From NCBI GenBank assembly GCA_049999725.1, contig JBNGIS010017731.1, positions 1-22,486 on the forward strand: a DNA stretch of 22,486 bases, in the 5' to 3' direction. Of the stretch, positions 1 through 8,521 are shown piece after piece. Made by a program: the position numbers and the translations under genes. How positions within the stretch are numbered: the stretch's first letter is position 1; each line of letters starts with the position of its first letter. This DNA comes from Haplomitrium mnioides. Lineage: Eukaryota; Marchantiophyta; Haplomitriopsida; Calobryales. The notes below the pieces were generated by a model. The model did no database searches. It was given only the letters and a program-made list of their open reading frames with translations, and was not told the DNA's origin.

Positions 1-20
1 TATATATATATATATATATT
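1..20. repeat. (TA)n microsatellite at window edge
   Basis: The window opens with a pure alternating TA run of about 20 bases that probably continues upstream. It is followed at once by a small perfect hairpin at 21-35 (5-bp arms GAAGC/GCTTC, 5-base loop). Confidence 0.9.
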
Positions 21-540
21 GAAGCAAATAGCTTCACCCCCTCTTCCTTTTTTGATAACGTGTTGTAATGTGATGTGCAATAAACATGCAACATTGGCTC
101 ATTAGCTCATGTAAATATATGAAGGTAACAATCTTCTCTTCTCAATCTCAAGTCTCAATCTTCTCTTTTCAATCTTAATAATAATCATAATCATTATACA
201 AAATGATAATCCAAATATGATTGTGGTTATCTTAATCCTAGGTTAAGCTTTACCTAACATGGTTACTAATTATAGATTAGCAACCTAATTGTAGGTTAAG
301 TATCCTCCTCTTATCTTACTAAGTATGTTACTGAATGTACTCTAACAAACTATTGAGAAAACTTTGATTCTAAAGTACATTTGTCAGCCAGTGAATTGCA
401 GCACTAAGACAGGATGTAGGAAATAAGAAGCACTTTTGGCACAACGATCCTTAGCAAGTGTGAAGATCTCTCAAGAACCATGGATTTCTCTCAAACAGAT
501 AATAAGAAGCAGAGTGCATGATTCCTAGGAGGAAGATAGG
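21..540. other. AT-rich stretch without a gene
   Basis: No ORF of coding character is visible on either strand. The stretch holds a pyrimidine-rich segment at about 130-175 in which TCTCAATCT-like words recur, and a perfect hairpin at 282-297 (arms AACCTA/TAGGTT, 4-base loop). The pyrimidine-rich tail followed by TAACATGG at about 255-262 loosely resembles the end of a plant copia LTR, but no primer-binding site can be read, so no element is called. Confidence 0.5.
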
Positions 541-987
541 ATCATGGCGGAAAGATGAGTAGAGGGCAATGATTGCCAATGAGAGGAGGGGTCCCATTTC
601 AAGTGTCCAAAGTAGGCCAACGGGAAGCCGTAGACCTTAGGAGGATGCAGGGATCGTGGTCGAGTAGGGGAGAAGGGAACGACCAATCCAATCAAAGTAA
701 TCTGAGAAGAAAGAACGAATCCACAAGGAGACATCCGAAGGCAATCAGAGGAGGCAGATCGTGAATGTGCCCTGCATCGGCCAACAATCGGGAAGCAAGG
801 ATCGAGGAAGAAGTGAGGAAGTAAGATTGTCACAAGGGTGTGCAAGGCCAGGGAAGAGGGACGCCTCGATTCCGCAAGCTTCTAAGCGCGCCTGCAAGGG
901 CCGATCAAACCCATTCTTTGAATCCGCGAATCCACGGAAACGTGGCAGCTCCAGGGTGTTTGTGGATCTGCAGAAAGCCGCCTTCCT

Positions 988-1043
988 AAGTGGAGATCCC
1001 ACTTAAGGTGGTTTCGATCCATCTTACGATGTGGGAACCCCAC
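988..1043. repeat. Two short tandem hairpins 41 bp apart
   Basis: AAGTGG-AGATC-CCACTT (988-1004) and GTGGG-AAC-CCCAC (1031-1043) are perfect small inverted repeats. Both include the word CCCACTTAAG, at 998 and 1039, so a unit of about 41 bp has been duplicated and each copy can fold on itself. Confidence 0.6.
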
Positions 1044-1092
1044 TTAAGAGGGATCCGCGAAGAGTCCAACCGGGGAGTTGTGAGGAAGCACC

Positions 1093-1290
1093 GAAAGGGT
1101 GACATAGTGTAGGTCCGGCCGAAGGAAAGCGGAAGATGCCGAAAGGGTGATTCATCAACGTTCCAACCAAGGAAAAAACCAAGGACGATGAAAGGGCGAC
1201 TTAGCAAAGATCTAGTAGAAGGAAAAGCAAAGGAGAACAGAAAGGGAGATAAATCATCGACTGGACCGATGAAGTCCGCAGCGGCTCTTC
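1093..1290 (+). repeat. Tandem repeat, about 49-bp unit, four diverged copies
   Basis: Copies start with the word GAAAGGG at 1093, 1141, 1190 and 1240, spaced 48, 49 and 50 bases. After the shared start (GAAAGGGTGA, GAAAGGGCGA, GAAAGGGAGA) the units are purine-rich and strongly diverged, with a common GGAAA/AAGGA segment in the second half of the first three. Confidence 0.65.
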
Positions 1291-1381
1291 GAATGATGTG
1301 GCGAGCGTTGGAAATCCGCGGAGCGATTCGAAAACATGGACAAAGGAGAGTGTAGTCCACAGGGATCAACCTCGAAAGAAG

Positions 1382-1730
1382 GGTCAGCGCGACAATCCGC
1401 CTACCCCCTTGCAGAGCGGCATTGATCGGTGTCCTTCGGACGACGTGGCACTCTAAGAAGTGAGGAGAGGATTTCGAAGGTCAACTTTGGAAGGGAGTCA
1501 GCTGACGGTCCACCTACCCCTTTGTGAGGCGGCGCCTTTTGGATGACGTGGCAACTCAAGGAACCTCGAGCAAGTCAGATGACACGTGGCAGCAAGGTAA
1601 AGCTCATCGGACCTTGGGCCACGAGCGGGTCAACTTTGGAATGGAGGGACAAAGCGACGATCAACCTACCCCCTTGCGGGGCGGCGTTGGACGGCGGTGC
1701 AGCGGATGATGTGGCACGTGGAGGATAATT
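1382..1730 (+). repeat. Tandem repeat, about 150-bp unit, one full and two partial copies
   Basis: The key words are GGTCAACTTTGGAA at 1479 and 1628, CCTACCCC(C/T)TTG at 1400, 1513 and 1665, and GA(T/C)GA(C/T)GTGGCA at 1439, 1542 and 1706. The order is the same in each copy: GGTCA, then CCTACCCC, then a GGCGG stretch, then the GTGGCA core. The first and third copies are about 97-100 bp; the middle copy is 149 bp and carries an extra CACGTGGC core. Confidence 0.75.
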
Positions 1731-2143
1731 GGGAATCTGCAGGGGAATCTGCTGAGATTTCGTGGACCGGGTTACGCGGGGCGCTTCAAAACTCTATTCC
1801 GAAGAACTCTTCAGACCTGGCTCCGCGGGAATCTGCGGAATCTCTATCCACAAGATTCCTCGGATGCCCTGTTATTGTTGTACTTGTCGTTTCTCGACTA
1901 ACTGACGGGACACATAGCGCGTGCCTATTCTCCATTGCAATGAGTTTAACGACCGTCAGAGCCACGCGTCGACACTTCTTTTTCCAAAGTTAACGGAATT
2001 ACCAACTTTCAAGCGAGGCACGCTCGGGGGGCGTAGGATTGCTGGGTGAGAGAAGGGGGATATACATTGAAGGACTCCGATTCTGAGAGGGGTTGATGCA
2101 CAAGCAATCTAAGGGCACAAAGTGACTGCACGAGAAGGGATAC

Positions 2144-2570
2144 CGCAACGAGGGGGGCTGGAGTGAGAATCCAGTGAGAAGATCATATGAAGCGGATGAA
2201 CTAGCTCAAGGGGAACCGGGGGATTCGGAGGTGGACTGGAGGGGCGCCGAGGATTGCAGAGTGAGGAGCTCTGTATGCTCGGGAAATCCAGGTGAACTCG
2301 TCCTTGCAGACGGACTAGGGTGGAGGTGTATCGATACAGAGATCTAGAAGGGATTTTGGCCAGCTAAGACTTCCAGAGAGGCCACCAAGGGAGGACTTGG
2401 GGTCGCCTCTGTATTTTTTGTGCATGAGTGTCACGATCTTAGGCTAAGAAAATCGCAACGAAGGGCCGCTGGAGTAGGAATCCAGTGAGAGGGGTTCCGA
2501 CCGGCTATGACTTTGGGAGAGGCTGCCAGGTGAGGAGCTTGGGGTTGTCTCTGCCATTCCTTGTGCGAGA
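2144..2570 (+). repeat. Interleaved tandem duplications
   Basis: CGCAACGA..GGGC.GCTGGAGT..GAATCCAGTGAGA occurs at 2144-2179 and 2454-2490 (offset 310). A second segment, GGCCAGCTAAGAC... (2358 to about 2430), recurs as GACCGGCTATGAC... (2499 to about 2570, offset 141) and shares GAGAGGC, GCCA, GGAG..TTGGGGT and TTGTGC. The two families alternate. No coding potential is seen. Confidence 0.7.
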
Positions 2571-3572
2571 GGATCAATCCAGAGTGTTCGGAGTACACTC
2601 TGATTTAATTCCTAAGTAGAGCTGAGAAGGGGGGGCTGCGCTAGTACCCGCGTACATCGGAGTAAGACTCGTCAAGGTTTGGAGTGGAGTGAGTTACCTG
2701 CAGTTGGGGAGACTGTGTTTTTTCAGAGGTGGAACTAAAATAAATCCTCTTCCTAGCGTGAGGAAGTAAAGTCAGGGCTTCTCGCGACGGAAGTAGAAAA
2801 ACTATCTAGATAAGGGTGCGTGAGTGGTAGGTGTTGAGAAGATTGGAAGGTAACTATGGAATCAAAAGGGAAGTAATAGTGATGGATTCAGCTCAGAGGG
2901 TCTTCTAGGACTCTGTTCCTAATTCCAGTACACAATATAAACAGTTTGTATAGCGGAGTATAGTAGATTATCATTTTGCGTCTAAGTTCAAGTAGCATAG
3001 TAGTATCATATATATTACAACAGTTGAGCAGACCTTGAGACAGCTCGAAAGGGGAATCCAGTCCCTATGACAGCTAAATAATCCCAGGGGAAAATGCTTT
3101 ATGTTTATAATCCTGTGGTAGAACTTTGTGATTCATTCATCTCAGGATAGTTGAGATCTATTGTACTCGATCTGTGATAATCCTGAAAGGGGGAGTCCAG
3201 ACTTTTGTAATTGTTACTTGGTGCAAGATACAACACCTTTCTGCCCCAATTACACATAAGGTGGTAGGACATCGAGTTTTGGGTCCTTGGAATATACGGA
3301 TAGAATTACACGAGGAAGATTGAGTGTGGAGAATGCTGACCCGAGTTGTGAATGAGTGATTGTAGTGAAGTATGAAGAGAGTAAGTGGTGAATCAAAGGC
3401 TAGTAAAGAAAGCAAGTATCTTTAAAGCCTTGAAGCGATAACTAGCAAGGGGCCATCTCAGAAAAGAACCTAAATGCCCGTAATTTGTACTCCCCTGCAT
3501 CCAAAGATGTGACTGTGAAGGTTAAGGCCGGAAACAGGGGAGTGACAACATTACAAGATCTTCTTGTACTCT

Positions 3573-4052
3573 AATGTTACTCTTGTAATTATGGTTCACA
3601 AAGACATCATAAAATCAACATGTAAATAGAAACTATTGAAAAATTGTGGTCCCAAAGTAGATTATAAGATCAATTGGTACCTTAATGTTACTTCAATAAT
3701 TGAGGTTCAGAAAGACATCATAAAATCAACATGGAAAAAGAGAACATATTTTAAAAAGTATGGTCAAAAAGTAGATTATAAGATTAACTCTCACTTTATT
3801 GTTACTCCAATGATTTTGGTTCACAAATACACTATAAGGTAAACATTGAGAATACAACCATTCAAAAATTTGTGGTTCAAAAGTATATTTTAAGACTTAT
3901 ATATTACTCCAATGACTATGGTTCACAAAGACATTATAAGATTGATACTCAAAAAGAAACCATTATAAAAATATAGTTCAAAAGTAGATTTTAAGTTTTA
4001 TATATATAAAGAGTATTGCTCCAATGATTGTAGTTGAGAGAGACATCATAAG
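3573..4052 (+). repeat. AT-rich tandem array, about 110-bp unit, 4.3 copies
   Basis: TTAC (or TTGC) anchor words start at 3577, 3688, 3802, 3904 and 4016, giving periods of 111, 114, 102 and 112. Each unit contains TTACTCCAATGA-like, GGTTCACAAAGACATCATAA-like and CAAAAGTAGATTATAAGA-like blocks in that order. The fifth unit stops at ATAAG (4048-4052), exactly where the copia LTR begins. Short ORFs inside the array are accidental. Confidence 0.9.
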
Positions 4053-4239
4053 TGCAAGAAGCGACGCATTAGCGTGTTTGCTCAATATCTCATCATCTTT
4101 CTTATTATCATGCATTGTCACACATACACATCCCTTTTAGAGTTTATAGTTAGATTGGAAGTTATGTGGCTACCATAATGTGCTTAGCTAGAGTAGGATA
4201 GTTAAGTAACTAAGATTAGGTTTATTTGGAGTTATAACA
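4053..4239 (-). repeat. Putative copia 3' LTR (about 187 bp)
   Basis: On the minus strand the segment begins TGTTATAACTCC directly after a polypurine tract and ends ...CTTCTTGCA, so it has TG...CA ends. A TATAAA-type box lies inside. Its outer end coincides with the abrupt stop of the 110-bp repeat array. No second LTR was found in the window to confirm the boundaries, and 187 bp is short for a plant LTR, though within the copia range. Confidence 0.5.
4143..4148 (-). promoter_or_regulatory. TATA-like box in putative copia LTR
   Basis: TATAAA on the minus strand (ACTATAAACTC context), about 90 bp inside the LTR from its U3 start. This is the position expected for an LTR promoter; function is not shown. 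Confidence 0.3.
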
Positions 4240-4250
4240 CTCCCCCTTTG
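4240..4250 (-). other. Copia polypurine tract
   Basis: The minus strand reads CAAAGGGGGAG immediately before TGTTATAAC. Such a tract primes plus-strand DNA synthesis and marks the start of the 3' LTR. Confidence 0.65.
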
Positions 4251-4695
4251 GGTGATCTAGAAAAAGAGCTTAGAACACCCAATAAGTACTTATTCTAAAC
4301 TATGCTTTGATGTGTGGCCTCATCAAAAGCCCTTGGTTTCTTATGGGGGAAAGAGTACCACCACATATAGATAGTGGTGGAGAACAAAGTAATCACAAAT
4401 AATAATGTTCTGAAAATAAGGGGGGACAAAAATCTGCAATGTTGTAAATGAGTAAGTAACAATGAGAACTCTTGATATTCTCTAAATTATTGAAAATATG
4501 AGCATCAATTCTAGACATATCCAAAAAATTGATAATAAAGGCGTGGATGAAGTCCTGAATAACTGCAGAGAAAACTAAATGTACAACCAAGAAAAATAGT
4601 GATGCTGTCAATAAATAAAATAAGGCAGATTTGACATAAATGAAGAAATAATAAGAATGAATCGAGAAAGTCCAAAAAATGCATAGCCATGCATT
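4251..4695 (-). other. Untranslated stretch between copia RNase H and polypurine tract
   Basis: No domain is seen. It corresponds to the region after the pol stop in this copia lineage. A minus-strand ORF across 4393-4845 is very rich in Leu, Ile, Phe and Tyr, overlaps the RNase H reading in another frame, and is taken as accidental. Confidence 0.5.
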
Positions 4696-5455
4696 AGCTA
4701 CAAGTAAAGAAGATAATCGTCCCAAGTCCAATGCAAAGTGTGTGTTCCTTGTGAAGTGATGGAGGCAGTGACTTAGTAAACAAGTTAGCTCTATTATCTT
4801 TGTTGGATATCCAATGAACACGAGTTTGATCGCCATGTTGTTCATGTGTATAAAAGAACTTAGGGGTAATATGTTTCATCTAGTCATTGTTAATGAAGCC
4901 TTGTGAAATTTGTTGAACACATGGGCGATTATCTTCATGAATGACAGTAGGGTGTTGAATAAGAGGTATGTCAGTATGAGGATTAATATGATTAATCAAT
5001 TGGTGTAACCAAACACATTTGCGGTTGGCCTCATATAGACCAATGATTTCATCATGGTTGGAAGAGGTGGAGGTAAGAGTGTGTTTAGAACTCTTCTATG
5101 AGATAACCATCAAACCTTGGGAGAAAAACATAGCCAGTCTCAGACTTATGGTCATCAAGATTTGCTAGATAACCAGCATCTTCAAAACCTACTAATATGT
5201 TATCAGAATTTTTAGGGAAATATAATCCCATACCAGATGTGCCTTCTAAATATAAAAAATTCTCTTAAGGCCAATCTAATAGCGAATAGTTGGATAAGAG
5301 TTATGTCATACAAAAGGATTTACTACAAAGAATATATTTAGTCTAGTTTGATTTTCCAAATACATTAATACACCAATAGCAAATAAATAAGGCTTTTCAC
5401 ACCCCAATACTGGTTCTTGTACAAACCTCTTTCGAAACTTATCCTTGGTGGGATC
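4696..5455 (-). pseudogene. Ty1/copia RNase H and connection domain (broken)
   Basis: RNase H would remove the RNA strand after reverse transcription. Read on the minus strand across frames one sees, in order: KPYLFAIGVLMYLENQTRL (the PYLSAIGALMYLA..TRPDI block), GLKRIFYI (KHI.RYL block), EDAGYLA (ADAGYLSD block), ETGYVF, EANRKCVWLHQ (EA..E..WL block), HPTVIHEDN (P..I.EDN block), MKHITPKFFYTHEQ (TKHI..K.FF.R block) and NRANLFTKSLP (LADLFTK.LP block). This is the full order of a copia RNase H. A TAG precedes MKHI, and several frame changes lie between blocks. The DAGYL catalytic Asp is retained; the following segments are split. Product non-functional. Confidence 0.85.
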
Positions 5456-5890
5456 CTAAGATCTCATATCCATAGGCATGATCACAACATATGCCTTTTG
5501 CATATTAAATTGTTTGACAATTCTCTCGATGTAAGAGGATTGATTAATCAGTATTCCTCTAGGTAAATATGTAAATTGAAGACTGAGACAATAATGTGGT
5601 TTACCAATGTCTCTCATTTCAAAGGTAGTTTTCAAAGTTTGTATAATATGAGCAAAAAGCATAAGTGTGCCAAATATATTATTGTCAACTACATATATGG
5701 ATACAATGACAAATGTTTGGCTGCTTTGTTTCAAAAATAGGTTTGGAGCAATGTCATGAGTTATAAAGTTTTGAGCTAGAATTTTTGCTTTAAATCTTAT
5801 GCACCAAATCCGTCCACTCTGTTTTAAACCATATGAAAAGCATAGGATTTGGACAACCATCTTATTACGAGTCTTTTTTATCTTAGCAGC
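5456..5890 (-). pseudogene. Ty1/copia reverse transcriptase, C-terminal half (broken)
   Basis: An open stretch of 134 codons (5860 to 5456) carries SYGLKQSGRIW (the SLYGLKQSGR.W signature of plant copia RT), the YVDD region, LKTTFEMRDIGKPHYCLSLQ (the F.MKDLGK...CLGLQ block) and QSSYIERIVKQFNM. The catalytic YVDD reads Y-V-V-D (5684-5695), so the first catalytic Asp is lost by a GAT-to-GTT type change. The preceding KKTRNK at about 5875-5890 matches the residues normally found just before SLYGLKQ, so the reading resumes directly after the inserted repeats. Confidence 0.88.
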
Positions 5891-6192
5891 AAACCTTGCT
5901 CAAAAGTCGGTTACAGACTGCTTGTTATTTGCTGATGTGAGTAGCACATCGATGTGAGTGGGGGCTAAAGGTCCATCCATTGGTGTGAGCAACACACCAC
6001 TTTGATATAGGGCTGTAGGTCTGTACATTGGTGTGTGTAGCACACCTTGCTGGTCTGGGACTGTAGGTCCTCCTTTGGTAACATATGCATTAAAATCCTT
6101 AGTAGGAGAGACTTGTTTCATGCAAGATTGCAGATGTGGAACATCTTTGACCACTTTCTTCCCCTCAATGTGAAAATCACATAGTTTGATCA
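5891..6192 (-). other. Insert of about 300 bp inside the copia RT
   Basis: Copia RTs have about 10-20 residues between the IYM..P.GF block and the SLYGLKQSGR block. Here about 100 codons intervene. The minus strand is open from 6154 to 5900 and encodes a peptide unlike RT, the middle of which is three 16-residue repeats. The insert lies one frame away from the upstream RT half and ends at a stop near 5897. Its source is not recognised. Confidence 0.7.
5934..6077 (-). repeat. 48-bp minisatellite, three copies, 16 codons per unit
   Basis: Units lie at 5934-5981, 5982-6029 and 6030-6077, each exactly 48 bp, starting GGTGTG/GATGTG..AGCACA on the plus strand. On the minus strand they translate in one frame to 16-residue units sharing GP(T/L)..-..GVL.TPM; the third is the most diverged (VLLTS). 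Confidence 0.85.
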
Positions 6193-6390
6193 GTTGGGAG
6201 GGAGGGGGTTCATATAAATTTTGGTATCCAAGGTGTCATATAAATAATCTGTAACAACATCCATTATATGCATTACCAATTTGTATTCCAGCGCAAAGCA
6301 AATCATGTATCGGTATGTGATGGTATTCATTATAGACAAGTAAGTTAAATCAAAGTCACAACTTGGAATTTGGGTGTAGCCTCTTGCCAC
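6193..6390 (-). pseudogene. Ty1/copia reverse transcriptase, N-terminal half (broken)
   Basis: A minus-strand open stretch of 66 codons reads ARGYTQIPSCDFDLTYLSIM (the A.G..Q..G.DY..TYSPVM block), ITYRYMICFALEYKL, MDVVTDYLYDTLDTKIYM (the MDV.TAYLYG.LD..IYM block with the first catalytic Asp) and NPLPPN before a stop. This is the start of RVT_2. The insert with 48-bp repeats follows. Upstream, codons continue in other frames towards 6420. Confidence 0.85.
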
Positions 6391-6872
6391 AATGCGTTTT
6401 TTGTATATGATGACTTCGCCTTTAGCAATCTGCTTCCTGAAAATTTTGAATATGTATCTTGTGAGGTGTATTTATGGAGTAGCTGGAATGAGTGGACCAA
6501 ATACTTTTCTTTGTATTAGAGAATCAAGTTCAAAACTTATGGCTTTTTCTGATTGTGGCCAATCTTCCCTGGATTGGGCTTCCTAGACTGATCTAAGGTC
6601 TGATAATTCATTAAAAATATTCTCAAAAATAGAGAAAGCAAAAATATCATTAGGTTGTGTAGTGCTTCTTTACCAAATATGTCTTGTATGCATATAGTCA
6701 AGGGAGATTTACTCATTTTCAAGATTATCTCTCAATATAGATACATGTATTGTCTAAGTTTCTTGTGTAGGAATGGCTAGATTTACTATCTGTTGTTGCC
6801 TTGACTGAGTATTAATATGGCTATTAGGACATTCTCTTTTTGTCCTACGAATAGTTTTTGTAGCCAACATAG
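6391..6872 (-). pseudogene. Copia linker region between integrase and RT (decayed)
   Basis: This interval matches in position the variable region between copia integrase and RT. Several short minus-strand reading frames (for example 6537-6722) give no recognisable domain, but SRKPNPGKIG and ALWQEA-type segments read on towards the RT start. A distinct gene here is unlikely. Confidence 0.45.
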
Positions 6873-7200
6873 TTAGCATGTGTAGCTTGGATGGAGCATT
6901 TGCAGCTTGTTTATGTGATCATGTAACCGCTGTTCCATCATTAAAGTAATCTCAAATTTTTTTCCAAAATTTGATGCAAATGAAGTATATGCTGGATTTC
7001 TTGCTCGGCTTGGCCGTTTATGGGATCCAGACTCAATGGATGAGTCACATGCCATTGCAATGAATGTAATGTTTGAGTACTAGTTTGGATATTGTCATAT
7101 GTGAGGGAAGGAAAATCATCCTCAAAGAAATCATAGTCTATAAATCTCGCCTTGAACATATTTGTAGTTTATGGCTCTAAGAATCCGATAATTGATGGTG
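6873..7200 (-). pseudogene. Copia integrase C-terminal region (retroviral-core-like)
   Basis: Minus-strand segments read YIGFDSPSII at the upstream edge (7190-7225), then MFKARFIDYDFFEDDFPSL (the LF.ARF.DC.F.E..FP.L block), then SLDPINGQAEQEIQHILHLH (the LDPRT..CE.EVQ.IIHLQ block). These blocks follow integrase in a common plant copia lineage and tie this stretch to the RT downstream. Frame changes separate the pieces. There is no intact ORF. Confidence 0.75.
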
Positions 7201-7640
7201 AATCAAAACCAATATAAATGCAACATTTTCAGTGTGGTCCCATTTTTTTTCTACTAGCTCCAAGAATAGGAACAAGGACCAATCAGCCAAATCTTTGAAG
7301 GCATGATAAACCTACAGAAAGTCCAAATACTAGATGATGCAGAGTTTGACTATTAAACGTTTTTGGTCTAAACCAAAGAAGTGATGATGCATGGAGTATA
7401 GCATGCCCCCATGTAGACATTGGTAGGTTAGTCTACATCAGCAATGCTCTCGCAATCATCTGAAGTCATTTATCAAGTGATTTAACAATCCCATTGTGAA
7501 AATGTACATAAGAGACTCGATCCTTGCTGTTTCACAAAAATTGTCAAAAGTTTTGGATGTGAACTCCCCAACATTGTCCACTCTTAAAGTTTCCATATGT
7601 CTCACAACTAGTCTTTGAACTTCTGGTTTTGGCTAAGGAA
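7201..7640 (-). pseudogene. Ty1/copia integrase core remnant
   Basis: Integrase inserts the cDNA into host DNA. In minus-strand order one can read METLRVDNVGEFTSKTFDNF (the I..LR.DN.GEFTS..F..Y block with the second catalytic Asp), HVHFHNGI (the H...QNG block), MIARALLM, WGHAILHASSL (the WG.AI.HA..L.R.RP block) and RPKTFNSQTLHHLVFG (PLQL.FG block). The HHCC zinc-binding region, the first catalytic Asp block and the upstream protease are absent. Multiple frameshifts are present. The sequence upstream of about 7620 no longer matches copia but continues in the same frame from a Ty3-like gag. Confidence 0.75.
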
Positions 7641-8189
7641 GCACTCTCATCAATTCTTCAAATGTAATATTGGCTTGACAACTTCCGATATTGGCTACCC
7701 AATCAAACCCTTCCGGCAATTCATTGACTTAAAACCTTTTTGAATTTTCTTTGGTGGGTTGTGGATCTTTGAAACCAACTTTTTTATGCAACTCATTTTG
7801 GAGTTTCGATCAAACTTTCTCACATACATCATGCTTTGCTTTGACAAAAAACCTAGAATGATTTTGATCATAGTCAAAATCATTCACAACTTCATTAACA
7901 AATGTACAAGAATGTTTAAGAATTTTTATAGATATTTTCTTAGATGTCTCTTTATTATCCAAGCTTTCTTCTTTGAAGCACTTCGGGTCTTCACATGATA
8001 TACTTGATATTCATAATCAATACCTTCTTCAATCTACTCAATGTCAATCTTTTCTTCCACAAGAATTTGAAGATATCGAACAACACATTGAGGGGGTTAA
8101 ACTAGTTTGAGACAATTTGTTGTCATTTGACTACCTTTTATACAAACTCCCCACAACAAAATATTTTGAACCTGCAGCTTTGGATGTGG

Positions 8190-8231
8190 GCATGAATTCG
8201 CGAAATGATTTGGACCTCCATAATTAAAACA
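8190..8231 (-). other. CCHC zinc knuckle 2 in gag remnant (Cys to Tyr)
   Basis: The minus strand reads C-F-N-Y-G-G-P-N-H-F-A-N-S-C followed by PHPK. The spacing is that of a CCHC knuckle, but the second Cys is Tyr (TGT to TAT), which would abolish zinc binding. It lies in a different frame from knuckle 1. Confidence 0.75.
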
Positions 8232-8521
8232 TGCCAACTTCCTTGACCAGTTGATCAAATTGGTTGAAGAATTGTTTCGAAAGCTTAAATTGTTGGGGGT
8301 TAAATCAAATATTGTTGAGTCTTATTTGGGCTAATAAATGAATAGACCAACTCCGTCTAATTCAGACACATAAGATCATAATTATATTACAAATATTGAA
8401 CTTGTGGCATCTTCTCCTCTTGATTTCTCACTAAGATCATATTGGAAAGAGCTCAAAAAGTAACCAATAAATATGTTAGCCTCCAAAAATATGTACAATG
8501 TAGCTTATTTGCATCCAATCA

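Larger units (their letters stand above)
940..1721 (+). promoter_or_regulatory. Cluster of ACGTGGC / G-box-like cores
   Basis: ACGTGGC occurs at 940-946, 1443-1449, 1546-1552 and within CACGTGGC at 1583-1590; CACGTGG occurs at 1715-1721. In plants, CACGTG and ACGTGGC are the G-box/ABRE cores bound by bZIP and bHLH factors. Several are copied with the 150-bp repeat. No TATA box or gene start is positioned next to them, so a regulatory role (for example an LTR U3 enhancer) is inference. Confidence 0.3.
541..3550. other. GC-richer non-coding repeat block, possible LTR or LARD-type element fragment
   Basis: The base composition is clearly richer in G and purines on the plus strand than the AT-rich sequence on both sides. 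All reading frames are short, and translations of both strands show no recognisable domain. The block is built from several local tandem repeats (988-1043, 1093-1290, 1382-1730, 2144-2570) and repeated ACGTGGC-like cores. From 2600 to 3550 the sequence grades into more AT-rich sequence with no gene; CAGGGGAGTGACA at about 3534-3546 looks like a polypurine tract but has no partner. A regulatory, LTR-like or LARD-like retroelement segment is the best guess. It is not rRNA: no conserved rRNA core is present. Confidence 0.4.
4053..7640 (-). mobile_element. Truncated Ty1/copia LTR retrotransposon remnant
   Basis: Read on the minus strand, integrase remnant, RT and RNase H are followed by a polypurine tract and a putative 3' LTR, the order expected for Ty1/copia. 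The 5' LTR, gag, protease and the N-terminal part of integrase are missing: recognisable copia sequence starts in mid-integrase near 7640 and is preceded by a Ty3-like gag. Many stops and frameshifts make it a dead copy. The RT is interrupted by an insert with 48-bp repeats. Confidence 0.8.

Noticed and set aside
1005-1020. GGTGGTTTCGATCC as a tRNA B box
   Set aside because: No A box, acceptor stem or anticodon arm can be folded around it; it is part of the short hairpin repeat.
525-1369. Overlapping ORFs of 60-127 codons on both strands of the GC-rich block
   Set aside because: Composition is that of GC-rich non-coding DNA, no domain is visible, and frames overlap on both strands without preference.
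3534-3552. CAGGGGAGTGACAACA as polypurine tract and 3' LTR start of an element in the GC-rich block
   Set aside because: No second copy of the following sequence lies upstream, and the 110-bp repeat array follows instead of an LTR.
4393-4845. 150-codon minus-strand ORF rich in Leu, Phe, Ile and Tyr (membrane-protein-like)
   Set aside because: It overlaps the clearly identified copia RNase H in another frame, and the rest lies in the untranslated tail. Hydrophobicity follows from AT-rich sequence.
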